Assembly (NCBI GenBank): GCA_014529385.2
Contig: CM043948.1
Coordinates: 82,002,760-82,066,759, forward strand
DNA length: 64,000 bases
Reading direction: 5' to 3'
Source of the DNA: Adiantum capillus-veneris
Taxonomy: Eukaryota > Streptophyta > Polypodiopsida > Polypodiales > Pteridaceae
The position numbers and the translations under genes were made by a program. Below, one piece after another: positions 39,769 through 49,545 of this stretch (position 1 is the first letter of the stretch; the number at the start of each line of letters is the position of its first letter). The notes under the pieces are model-generated. The model was not told the DNA's origin, ran no database searches, and saw only the letters and a program-made list of their open reading frames with translations.

Positions 39769-42630
39769 AGACCATCAAACAACGAGCGACAGAATTACAA
39801 CTTCTTATCGCCCTGCCAGCCAACTCAGGTTACCACAGGAAACCTCACCGACGAATGCCAATAAGCGTATCGCTTATACCTTCCTCTTACACCGCATAAT
39901 TTTTTTCTAAATGCATTGACTATGAATGCATATATGGCTAACTTACAAGGCTTGCATTAGCACGAGTTAATGCCCATGCACAGCACATACCCTTGATGAT
40001 ACCATGTCATCCGGGAGGACTCCGACCAGGAGGGGGGGAGGCATTCCAAATGCGGACTCACGTCATATATTAGAGGGCAATGTTTGTGATTGATTTTTCA
40101 ACCAATTTTGCGTTTTATTGTGTGATTTTTGGGAAAAGAATATGCCCTCGTAATTAGTCAGAATTGGGGACCAAATGATCATATATGAGCCCCTAGGAAT
40201 GTGTATATACTGTAAGCGAGTCAAAACTGGACAAAAATCGTCGAAAAACAACTAAAAATAGACCAAGGTTGACGAGTGAGAGCAACAATGTACATAGACA
40301 AGAGAAGAGTGAGCTACATAGTGTTAGTATATTTATTGGTATTTTTCTAGGTTAGATTTGCTATTTTTGGGTTGATTTGGGATTTATTTGCTCAATTTGA
40401 GCTATTTTTCTAGCAAAAAATAAAGAAAAAAAATCCATAATCCAGATGGAAACACAACAGAAGAGACGCCTAATTAGAGAAGGTAAAGAAGACACATAAA
40501 AAATATGGAGTGCGAAGGTGACAAAGCAAAACTGGCCACCGTCATGACGGGACCTCCAAAAGGAGAAATATGTAAAAATTGTAGAACTGAAGCAAACGAG
40601 GTCCTAATCAAAAAATTTGCGAGCTTAAACCGCATCTCATGAAAAGTTATGTCCACAGGTAAAAGATAGGAAAATTTCATGTCGGAGCACCGATCACATA
40701 TAGAGAAGATAGGCTAGAAAACTCTCATTTGTGTCATTTCACCTTCCGAGAGAGAGAGATTCATACAGCATCCGAGACTACCAGGAACTCATCCATCGCG
40801 CACGGACTTACGACATACACCAGATATGAGAGGTATGCTCATCAACACTGACTCTAAGTGTTGTTTACTTCAGTTAGGCACAAAACCTCACCAGAGTCGC
40901 CATCCCAATCTGTGCACACACACTGTCACATGACTGATAAGGAGACCTAGAGGCCACCAAATAACACCAAAATTGAAAGGCACAATGCCTATAGCTTAGG
41001 GAACAAACCTATGACCCCGGATAGCGCAGAAGAAGCATCCCAGAAAACCCTAATTTCACAGAGTCTGCAGAAGTGTAGCTGACCCCAAGTGAGCGGAAAA
41101 GAGCCAAATTACACAGGTAGCAAACCAATGACCTAGACAAACCAACCGAAGGGTTAGACCATGAAAAGGTCAATCCAAGCTAGACCTAGAGCCTGTATCT
41201 AACAAAAACTGTGCAAAGCGTCACGAAGCTCTAACGGGCCGACCAGGTGACCAAATGACACCAAATTTGACAGGGTACATCCTAAGGATGTTAACTACGA
41301 GTTGGAAAGTTGTCACTCAAGAAGAAGCACTTCCACGAGGGCAAACGCCAGCAACAGGCCAGAAAAGCGTCCAAATGGTCGTTCTTGGTGACGTAAGCAC
41401 CAAAAGAACAACCGACTGCTCCGACAGAAGGTCAAAAGGAAAGGAAAGTCAACTTGAGTCATACAATGACCAGAAAGTACGGCGACCATCACCTAAGTGG
41501 TCTACTCCAACTCCAGAAACAGCTAAGTGCTGCCAACAGGGAGTACACTTTTCCAAATTGGTTAAAACTTAATGTGTGTGTCTAGGAGAGCCTACTAACA
41601 CCAGGGGGGGCAACTAACATCAAAAACTTGTAAAAATGACAAGATAGTGAGTCTATCGCGATAGACTTGCTCATGCACTTAGAGAGATGGAATTTTGATT
41701 GTGACTTGATAAATGAGACTAACAAGGCCTAATGACCCCAGATATCACATCAGAGTGCAAAATTTGATCTATCTGGCACAAGGACTGAGTCTATCGCGAT
41801 AGACTAACTACTCTATCTTTGGGAGGGTCCTTTTCAAAGATGAAGAAAGTATACCAAATTTTAGACAAGATAGACTCGTATGAAAAGATGAGATAGACTT
41901 GACAGCGGCCAGATTCAGAACAGGACATCTCAAGAGCAAAGAAAGTTGAAAGCCACATGTGAAGGTTCAAGGGACCTTACATCAACTAGGGGAAGGCAAA
42001 CCAAAGGCTACAGACCAAAAAATTGACAAAATAAGCCTAACTCCAAGTCTATCGTGATAGACTAGGCAGAATGAGATAGATACCCTTGATCAAAAAGTGG
42101 ATTCAACAGCTAGCTTCAGCATGGTGTCAGAAGATTGCTCACAAAGTTTGGACCCAAAACAACAAAGATGAGAGAGATAGACCAACATCTCCTTGAAAGA
42201 TTTCTGGAAAAATGAAAGTTGAGCCAAAGGGAGGTCACTTGACATCCATTTGAGATGAAACTGACGTCAGATCATATACAAGCCATGGGGAACCTGAGTG
42301 TGAAGTCACATGTGAAAAATCCCCCCCCTTTGAGAAGATAGTGAGTCTATTGCAATAGACTTAGCAGAGTTTGAAATTGGCCTGATTTTGAAATTGTGAC
42401 CATATGGAGAGCTTAGATACCCTATGCACATGTACCACACAAAGTTTCAAAGCATTTGGACACATTCTCCTTCATCAAGAGAATTAATTTTGAAGCCGTC
42501 AGAGTCAGACACTAAAAGAACTTGTCTATCTGCTAACATTTTTCACTAACTCATCTTGGGACTAAGAGGGCTCAACTAGATGCATGCTTAAGTGATATTA
42601 GAAAAGAGGTACTATGTTTATACATTAACC
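39769..42630 (+). other. 3' non-coding stretch of Gypsy-G with internal purine tract and palindromes
   Basis: Nearly 2.9 kb with no convincing ORF. A purine tract AGGAGGGGGGGAGG lies at 40028-40041. Palindrome copies are at 41650-41667 and 41788-41805 (exact), 42046-42063 (one change) and 42344-42361 (two compensating changes). Diverged units with CCAAATGACACCAAATTTGA-type wording occur at about 40956 and 41248. The region shares its repeat wording with the leader. Confidence 0.75.
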
Positions 42631-42635
42631 ATTAC

Positions 42636-43707
42636 TTGTGGATAGGAAAAAGAAAAGGCAAGAACCTGGCAACGGAGGGTGCAACACCCTATACACTTCT
42701 ACAAAATTCTTTAAAGCCAGCAACCACATGGATACCTGCAGAAGTGCAACAGGCAGCAGCTTTCCAAATCTACCAAGGTTCCTATATGGATGGCAAAGGA
42801 AATTTAGTGGATACAGTAATGATCCCCAAGGAGGCAGAAAACTACCTGAAAAGATCGCCGCAAAGATCATGGCTGAAGAAAGTTGGCTTATGGGATTTTG
42901 TTTCACTACCACCAGTGGGGATAGATTTCAAGAGAGTACAACAACTAATTGAGACTATCCAAGAAGACGGAACTTGCAGGGTTGCAGGCATGGATAATGA
43001 GATGATGGAGATTCAGATCACCAAGGAAATCATCAAAGAAGCTTTAAAAGTGTCTGATCAGGGAGCCAACATGAGAGAAAGAAGGAAGAATCTCACAGTC
43101 TACCTGCAAAGATCCAAACTTCCGTCTTTTGAACTCATAGCAAACCCAGAAGTGAGGGAACTGACACAGGTATACAGTCAATTTTTGTTGAGCTACAGCA
43201 AGAGACCGCCTAGATACACTACACCACACGGGGTCATCTTAACAACAATGACTTGGGCTATGGGAATGACACATGATTTCTATATAGATCATGCATCATA
43301 TCTATTTGAGGAAGTGACAAAGCTACAGCAAGACAAGCCAAATTATATTGCAGGAGGAGAAGTACTACCATAATGATATACCATGCCATAGGAGTGACAG
43401 ATCAACTACCCTTGCTCCGCAACAGAACAACTGGCTGGTACTACGAGAGAATATTGAAGACAGACCACAAAGGCGAGTACCTCCCTCTACTAACACCATT
43501 GGAGGACGCGGGCTGGAAAGGGTCACCAGAAGTACACAGGAAAAGAGGGAAGAAGAAAGAAGGGCTGAAGAAGAGAACTTGAGATTAAAGACGCGGAAAG
43601 CGGAAATTGAAAACAACACCAGATTGCAGAAGGTAGCAAAGATGGAGAGAATGCTAGAAGGCTTTGTACTAGAAAGATCTCTACGAGGCGATGTAGGCGC
43701 CACTTAG
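42636..43707 (+). CDS. Gypsy-G accessory ORF 1 (unrecognised, frame-broken)
   Basis: The first segment (42636-43373, 245 codons, non-ATG at its left edge) has NYLKRSPQRSWLKKVGLWDF, RVQQLIETIQEDGTCRVAGM, EIQITKEIIKEALKVSDQGA and RYTTPHGVILTTMTWAMGMT. It is a mixed helical, globular-looking sequence without zinc or catalytic motifs. A frame change near 43370 leads to YHAIGVTDQLPLLRNRTTGW and then a highly charged helix (EKREEERRAEEENLRLKTRK), ending at 43707. I do not recognise the family. It is in sense with pol and inside the LTRs, so it belongs to the element. Confidence 0.6.
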
Positions 43708-43737
43708 AAACCCTCTAATAGCTTTTACACACTAAGA

Positions 43738-45186
43738 ATGAAGAATAAAAACAATCCAGCCTTTAAGTTGGACTGGTTTGAAAGATACATCCAAGAGAGG
43801 AATGCTATGGATGAGCCACAGCTGCCACTTGAAGAGGAGGATCTCCAAACATTAAGAGATCAATTGAGGCCAACTACGATAGATGAGGAAACACCACCTC
43901 CATCTCCAAGGCCAGAGGCAAGTGAAAGGCAACCAACTCCACCTGCCGACTCTCCTCCACATCCAGAGAGCTCATCTCATGATGAGAGAGTCCCTACACC
44001 ACCCCATAGAGAAGAATAAGAAAGGACAGATGACCATCCACCCACTAGAACAGTATCACACCTTGATAAAGGCAAGCACATAGAGGTGGATTTGACAAGA
44101 GAACAGGCAGCGTCCTCTTCTCAAGTAATTGAGTTGGGAGCTAGTATCAGCCTGGATTTGGGAGCAATGGAGACTCTACTAAACCAAGTAAGACTACACA
44201 GTCGGTTGTTAGCCGATCAAAACAGGGCTAACAAAAAGAGATTGGAGACAACCCAACAAGAGGTTCTGAAGTTGCAGGAGCAAAGAGATGACAACCTTAA
44301 ACTAATCAGCATTAAAGATGCTGAGATCTTGGGTCTCAGAAGCAGAATAGACCTCCTCAAGGAAAATTTCCAGGAGTCAAAAAGTTTCAATGCTATTTGT
44401 GAAGATACCATCTCTGTGTTTCTTGAAGATGTCAATGATAGAGATGAACAAATCCAGAGGTTGATGGCAGAAAAGCAAGATGCCTTGGAGGCAGTAAAAA
44501 ATTTACAACTCATAATTGATGACTTACAAATTGAAGTGAAGGATTTGAGAGCAATGACGGACATACAGGCAAGGGAGATAGAAAGAGCAAAAAAACAAAA
44601 GACGCTGCTACCAGCAACACCAGTGGCCCAACTACAAGAAGACATGGAGGCACTGAAGAGAGAGCTAGAATTGGAAAGAAAACAGAGGTTGATGATAGCT
44701 GAAAGTGAACTTAGATCTGAGGATCATTTGCAAAAGCAAATAGCAGATTTACAAAGCGAACAACAGCAAGGACCAGCTCAAGATGGTGAAAGAGAAAGCC
44801 TCGCTTTCCAATCCATCAAGGAAGAAAATGAGAATCTGCACAACAGAGTCAAGGAATTGGAAGATGCTGCAGTCCAAAAGGAGATGGGATTCCAAACACT
44901 CCAAATCGATAATCAAACAATGGCTGCACAAATTGCAAATCTCCAAACTGCAAGCCAACCCCACAGGAAGGTGAGGTTGCACATGGTGCAAGCGGCCACG
45001 GATTTGGCTAGCCTGGCAGAACTATATGGCGGTGATGATGAGTATGAGGAAGGATCAGAGGACCACGGGCCCCTAGATACTCAAAATGATCAACTTGGCC
45101 TCAGCAACCAAGAAGAAGACGAATATTCAATCACAAAACTTGAAGAGCAGATGCTGGTCGAAGAAATGGAAAGCAGTCAGATATGA
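43738..45186 (+). CDS. Gypsy-G accessory ORF 2: proline-rich plus long coiled coil
   Basis: One frame from 43738, interrupted only by TAA at 44017-44019. The N-terminal part is Pro/Glu-rich (PPPSPRPEASERQPTPPAD). The 366-codon part after 44086 is almost entirely heptad-like: NKKRLETTQQEVLKLQEQRD, KDAEILGLRSRIDLLKENFQ, REIERAKKQKTLL, LQKQIADLQSEQQQG, ENENLHNRVKELEDAAVQKE. It ends in an acidic tail. No membrane segment, so not an envelope-like protein by sequence. A structural or assembly role is inference. Its TGA (45184-45186) overlaps the next start. Confidence 0.75.
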
Positions 45187-46019
45187 TGTGGTACAAGGCC
45201 ATGAAACTAGAGAGGGAAATGTTACGAGGACTCTCTAGATCAGGCAAGACAGCAACAGAGCTACGGAAAGAGTGGAATGCCCCAATGTTACCCTATGCTC
45301 TGTTGAAATATGAAACACTGACACATCAACGGCAGCTAGCAAAGGAAGAGCAAGTGCCACTATTTGAAGGAGATTTACAGGTTCGGGAACAGCAAAGCAG
45401 AATCATAGATAGCCAGCCAAAGTGGAGGTGTCAGTGGCTATTGGATCATCCTAACAACCTGATCCACTTAGCGAATGCACCACCTGAGCTCAGAGATGAT
45501 AGAACTTTTTGCCCAACACCAAGAACTTATACTTACAGCCAACATAAAGCCTTACAAAGCAGAAATCCCACATGGCTGAACTATCTAGTTTTGTTAGGAC
45601 TGACTGAAGAAGAGAGAATATCCGGTTCTTACATGGTGAAAACCCTTCAGGGCGCCATTGCGGAATTCGGAGGCTCTCCCGACCTATCCTGCAAAATGCT
45701 TTGTAAAATAGCTAGGACAATTTTGGCCTGCCTCACAGCGTTTTCAGAGAGCTGGAGTTTAGAGTTCATGGATACGGAAAGAAACATATCAGAGCTATCA
45801 TATGATCTTAGTGTGCCACCTACAGAGACAATTTTGTACGCATACTTCAGACGGCTCATGTTTTTGCCCAACTACCATCTCCAGACATTCAAAGAAGCAT
45901 TTTACACCAGCTTCTTCATGTACAAGTCACAAATTTTTGGCCCATTAATGGCGAGCGAATCTATGAGATACGATGCCTTTCTACATCAAATAAAACAGGA
46001 AAGAAGACAAAGACATTGA
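45183..46019 (+). CDS. Gypsy-G accessory ORF 3 (278 codons, unrecognised)
   Basis: ATG at 45183 overlaps the preceding stop as ATGA. The protein is basic at both ends and mostly helical (MKLEREMLRGLSRSGKTATE, WLNYLVLLGLTEEERISGSY, LCKIARTILACLTAFSESWS). It ends YDAFLHQIKQERRQRH at 46019, 35 bases before the polypurine tract. It is completely open, unlike gag and pol in this copy. No signal peptide or clear membrane helix, and no family recognised. Confidence 0.72.
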   Translation: MMWYKAMKLEREMLRGLSRSGKTATELRKEWNAPMLPYALLKYETLTHQRQLAKEEQVPLFEGDLQVREQQSRIIDSQPKWRCQWLLDHPNNLIHLANAPPELRDDRTFCPTPRTYTYSQHKALQSRNPTWLNYLVLLGLTEEERISGSYMVKTLQGAIAEFGGSPDLSCKMLCKIARTILACLTAFSESWSLEFMDTERNISELSYDLSVPPTETILYAYFRRLMFLPNYHLQTFKEAFYTSFFMYKSQIFGPLMASESMRYDAFLHQIKQERRQRH

Positions 46020-46054
46020 AGACGAAGTCAGTCATGTCGTGGTAGACATGAACT

Positions 46055-46067
46055 AGGAGGTGGGGAG
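46055..46067 (+). promoter_or_regulatory. Polypurine tract of Gypsy-G
   Basis: AGGAGGTGGGGAG directly before the 3' LTR TGTTGG, as required for plus-strand priming. Confidence 0.9.
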
Positions 46068-46341
46068 TGTTGGATCCCAACAGTTGTATAAAGCCCCTTT
46101 GTAATGACTATCAAATTCCCTTTGTAATGCCAATGATGTCTACCGTCTTTATCCAATTGTCTGGATTATGTATAGATTTATTAGTTGGCCGGGACGCAAT
46201 GCGTTTCCACTTTCTAATTATGATGAGTAGAACTCAATTAAAACCCCATGTACATTTTGAGCTAAGGTGACTAAAGTATAAAGTCACCTTAGAACCATTT
46301 TTGAATAACATTTTGAATCATTAATTCTGTGTCGTACGAGT

Positions 46342-46379
<38 letters not shown>

Positions 46380-47001
46380 GATCTTATCCTCTTCGCTACG
46401 CGCATCTCCCTCACCGGATTCACGAAGCGACCGCACCATCGCGGTAGCCTCTCCGAGAGCTACGCGCCCACGCCATGCATTCGCATCTTCGAGTTGTTCG
46501 CGAGCGATCTTCCCACGAGCTTGTTTTGCTTGTAAGTAGCGCAAACGGTATCTGTTTTCAACAATCAAGTACTTTATGGAACGAGGGCAAGATTAGCTAT
46601 GCATAGATGTTCATAGACTTAGTTCGTACACTTTTAGGTTATGACATGTGAGTCTATCATGACTGTATTTGAGGTATCTCGGGTTATAATCTGGTCAGAT
46701 TGGACTTATAGGTAAGTGTATCCTAGTGAAGGGATAGTGCCTAGCAAGTTTGAAGCGATTCTGGGTTCATTTGATGTGTAAACGGTGTTATGAGCGTTTA
46801 GGGATAGAGTGGGTTGGAGTTAACAAGGATTAGTGATTGATGCATCGTAGAAGTACGTATGTGTAGGTTGGTCTCAGCCTGACAAGCTAACGAGATTGCC
46901 TCCGTGCACCTACGGGTTAGTCGTGTCACCGGATGACAAGTATGTTGTCTGTGTCGTGCTTGTGAGCAAGAACAGGGGACTCACTAGTTTGCCCTAAAAC
47001 A
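46068..47001 (+). repeat. 3' LTR of Gypsy-G (934 bp)
   Basis: Pairs with 22291-23208. The GA microsatellite is longer here (46344-46376, about 33 bases) than in the 5' LTR. The palindrome half-site reads AGTCTATCATGA (46651-46662), changed at both CpG sites relative to the 5' LTR. Confidence 0.95.
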
Positions 47002-47006
47002 GCCCT
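47002..47006. other. Target-site duplication of Gypsy-G, right copy
   Basis: GCCCT, identical to 22286-22290. Confidence 0.92.
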
Positions 47007-47945
47007 CCAGAGAACACTATGCCAAACTATTGTAAAGCCTTGAGAGCATCTCAAAACCCAGAAAAGGTTTCAAACTTCACTGCCTGTCCACCCTCCTTAA
47101 ATTCCTTGGTCTTTTTTCCCTTTTCCTCGAGAAAATCATAATTGTTGGCTTTGTAAAAGTGCTTCCTCTTTGAATAAAACATGTGGTCATTGGAGTCGGA
47201 ACTCTTAGAGGAGGATGAATCCTCGTTGAAACTGTCTGAAAAATGTCGAGATTTGTGATATGGTCTGCTCTTCTTGGCCTTCTTCTTGTTCTTTCCAAAT
47301 CTCTGGTTCTTTCTTTGTTTCTTGCCCTTTTTGTCCTCATCACTTGAAATAGAAGAGGAAGAGCTATCCGAACTGTCAGAAGAAGATGAGGATAAACTGG
47401 AGAATCCTTCAAAGCGTACATGCTTCTTTTGTTTTCTTGCACTTGCAAAAGAAGATTGATGACCCACATAACCAAGGTAGTGAGTCCCCTTATTGTGTTT
47501 CTGTGATTGCTTCTTTGCCCCCAAAAGTTGGCTGATGCGTCTTTTGACAACGTCATCAAGTTCATCTTTAATAAACATCCTTGGGACAAGAGGTTTCTTG
47601 AGGGCTGACTTTATTCAGGTATCAATGGCTTTTTGCCAATGAGTATGCACTTCATTAATCGGGTGTCGAGTCAAGAATTTGGCATATTGTGGATCCTTCG
47701 CAAACTAGACCATATGCTTTGCGCAATCATCAACATGTTGCTAATGTTGCATCTCCATTAGTTGATACTTTGTAGGCTAAGGTAGCTTGTATTCTTGATT
47801 TTTTGATCCATTCAAGTTTGCCGTGCTGCCTCCCGTTTCAAAAGTGTCTGGAGGGTTCATCTGATTCTTGCCAGAATCCATGTGTGTCGCAAAAAAGGGA
47901 TCGGATTTCCCAATAGAAGACAAATTGATTGAGCTCTAATACCAT
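47007..47945 (-). pseudogene. Gypsy-B gag N-terminus, leader and primer-binding site
   Basis: On the minus strand, gag has a Ser/Lys-rich tract (SSLSSSSSDSSDSSSSSISS, about 47345-47410), a basic block (KKKAKKSRPYHKSRHFSDSF) and the capsid start KEFKEGGQAVKFETFSGF at 47051-47110. It runs into the Gypsy-G target site at 47006 and continues at 22285. Upstream, GCTCTAATACCA just before the LTR is the initiator tRNA-Met site complement with one mismatch. Confidence 0.85.
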
Positions 47946-48612
47946 TGTAACAAACTTGGGCACCCCAAGTCAAGAATCTGGCATGACACACGAGAGAGAA
48001 TCACTTTAACATACTTCACACTTAAATCACAATTCAATTCAGTTGATAGGGCCCAATGTAGTTCCATGCCCAAAGAGATTGGCCCCAAAGATTGGCGCCC
48101 CTTTCAGTATTTCTTTTTGTATGAATGCTTGAGCAAAGTACAGTTGCTCGTGGGTCCTCTCTGCTCACAAGCTCATCAACATGTATGATCCAAGAGAGAT
48201 CGAGGGGTCTTATTTAAAGGCCCTTGGTCATGGAAAATCAGTAACATGAAAAGCTTTCAAACTCAAAAACATTGGCTCCCCAAAAGTTGGCACTAAATCA
48301 CCCGACGGAATTTGCAGAAAAGCAGTAACATAAAAATCTTTCAAACTCAAAGGCATTGACTCCCCAAAAACTGGCGCTAAATCAGCCAGCAGAATTTGCA
48401 AGAATCCATGCGCTACCACGTCAGCTCAGCCAGCGCAATATCCAAATTTCCTACGACTTGTCAGCACAATTTGCAGATTTTTGTATGGCCAGTCCGCCAG
48501 CTTCTTTATTATTTTAATGTCCTTAGGGCCCCATCGGAGGGGATCCTCTAAGTTGGAACAACTTATCACTCTAGGTCTTCCTTTGGGCATGCCACGTCAT
48601 TAGTTTGGGACA
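47946..48612 (-). repeat. 5' LTR of Gypsy-B
   Basis: Starts TGTAACAAACTTGGG and ends AGTTTGGGACA on the plus strand, about 667 bp. Its last approximately 57 bases match 17157-17213. The adjoining primer-binding site confirms the inner edge. The outer edge is supported by the polypurine tract beside the left stub. Confidence 0.83.
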
Positions 48613-49200
48613 AGGTGGAAGCAGTCGCTTCTCTTGTAAGACAGAGGGGCCTTAGACCTTTCCTTCAATGAATGTCTTGTCATCTTCTACACTATGTGTA
48701 AATGGCACTCACCACCCTAATAGCCCTAATATCACTCTTATCCCTCCAATGATATTCTACAGACCATTGTCTAATATATAGATGTTTTCACAAAGAAGGT
48801 AGACATCCCCCACGAGCTTCAACCAAAAGTGGTCATACTATTTAGCCATCTTGAAAGTCTTGCAAAATCTCTGTATCTTGTAGCTTTATATCTTAAATAG
48901 ACAATCTTGTTGTGGTTGTCAAGAAGTCCTTTCTCCATCTCTACGTGGGTATCATACCTTGATTGTCTCCATAAAACCTTATGCAAGAGACCTTGTAGTG
49001 AGACAATTGTGTTTGGTGAGCTCCTAAAGTCAGTGGATTTTTTTTATTTGCGAGCCTTTTTTTTAGCTTTTTTCAATTAAAAGATTTTTTTAAGTTTTTT
49101 AACGCTCGTATCTTCAAATATTGATGTGGCATGAGAAAAATCTACATTAGATTGTGCATTCTCCAATCACCAAACAATCAAATGTAACATGCATGCATGT
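48613..49200. other. Spacer, nothing identified
   Basis: No ORF, LTR or repeat recognised. T-rich runs at 49038-49100. Confidence 0.5.
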
Positions 49201-49204
49201 CTTT

Positions 49205-49545
49205 GCTTGTTGGACAACGATAACAAAGCTCTTGCCAAACATGTCATCACGTGCTATGGATTACCAATACAGATTGTAAGTGATCAAGGTGTGCACTTTG
49301 TGAATGAAATCATTGGATTTATGTTGCAAGATTTCATGGTAAATCATTAACGATGTGCATTGTACCACCCTCAAGAAAATGGGCAAGTTGAGAGCACAAA
49401 TATAATGCGTTGCACATCACTCACAAAGGTGATGGAAGGCAACACAATTGATTTGGAGCAAAAGTTGCATTCTTTTCTCTACGCTTAAAGAACGGCCTAT
49501 GGCGAATCCGTGTCCATGTCCACTTGAATAATGGCATCAACCCAA
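49205..49545 (+). pseudogene. Gypsy integrase core relic
   Basis: Plus-strand fragment reading TCYGLPIQIVSDQGVHFVNE, then FMLQDFMVNH, a stop, and CALYHPQENGQVESTN, followed by LTKVMEGNTIDLEQKLHSFL. This covers the second catalytic Asp to past the Glu. It resembles Gypsy-G integrase (YGLPIELVSDRGTHFVNE) more than the chromoviruses. No LTR or other domain is near it. Confidence 0.85.

Larger units (their letters stand above)
22291..47001 (+). mobile_element. Gypsy-G: very large Ty3/gypsy element with accessory ORFs
   Basis: A complete element bounded by LTRs (22291-23208 and 46068-47001) and a perfect 5-bp target duplication GCCCT at 22286-22290 and 47002-47006. It interrupts Gypsy-B gag, whose reading frame resumes on the other side. 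Total span is 24.7 kb; without nested Copia-2b and its duplicated target it is about 19.5 kb. Order: LTR, Asp-type primer-binding site, 1.7-kb leader, gag, protease, RT, RNase H, doubled H2C2, integrase, second protease-like ORF, WxPK-type tail, 2.6-kb non-coding stretch, accessory ORFs, polypurine tract, LTR. No chromodomain. RT resembles the non-chromovirus branch, but I cannot place the clade. Confidence 0.93.
17157..48612 (-). mobile_element. Gypsy-B: chromovirus split by Gypsy-G and a copia
   Basis: Minus-strand element in two blocks, 17157-22290 and 47002-48612, separated by Gypsy-G. In sense order: 5' LTR (47946-48612), primer-binding site, gag (47640 down to 47007, continuing at 22285-21960 after Gypsy-G), protease (about 21480-21560), Copia-3 insertion, RT, RNase H, integrase, chromodomain, polypurine tract, and a stub of 3' LTR (17157-17213). 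The stub matches the end of the 5' LTR (CTTATCACTCTAGGTCT and GGGCATGCCAC). Heavily decayed. Confidence 0.85.

Noticed and set aside
39675-39910. Alternative open frames overlapping the WxPK tail
   Set aside because: They overlap in other frames and lack the W-x-P-K spacing; treated as shadows.
44086-46019. Envelope-like gene at the 3' end of Gypsy-G
   Set aside because: Neither ORF shows a signal peptide, a transmembrane helix or a cleavage site; the main feature is coiled coil.
22291-47001. CRISPR-like array suggested by repeated palindromes
   Set aside because: The copies are spaced irregularly by hundreds of bases without unique spacers of constant size, and lie inside a plant LTR element.
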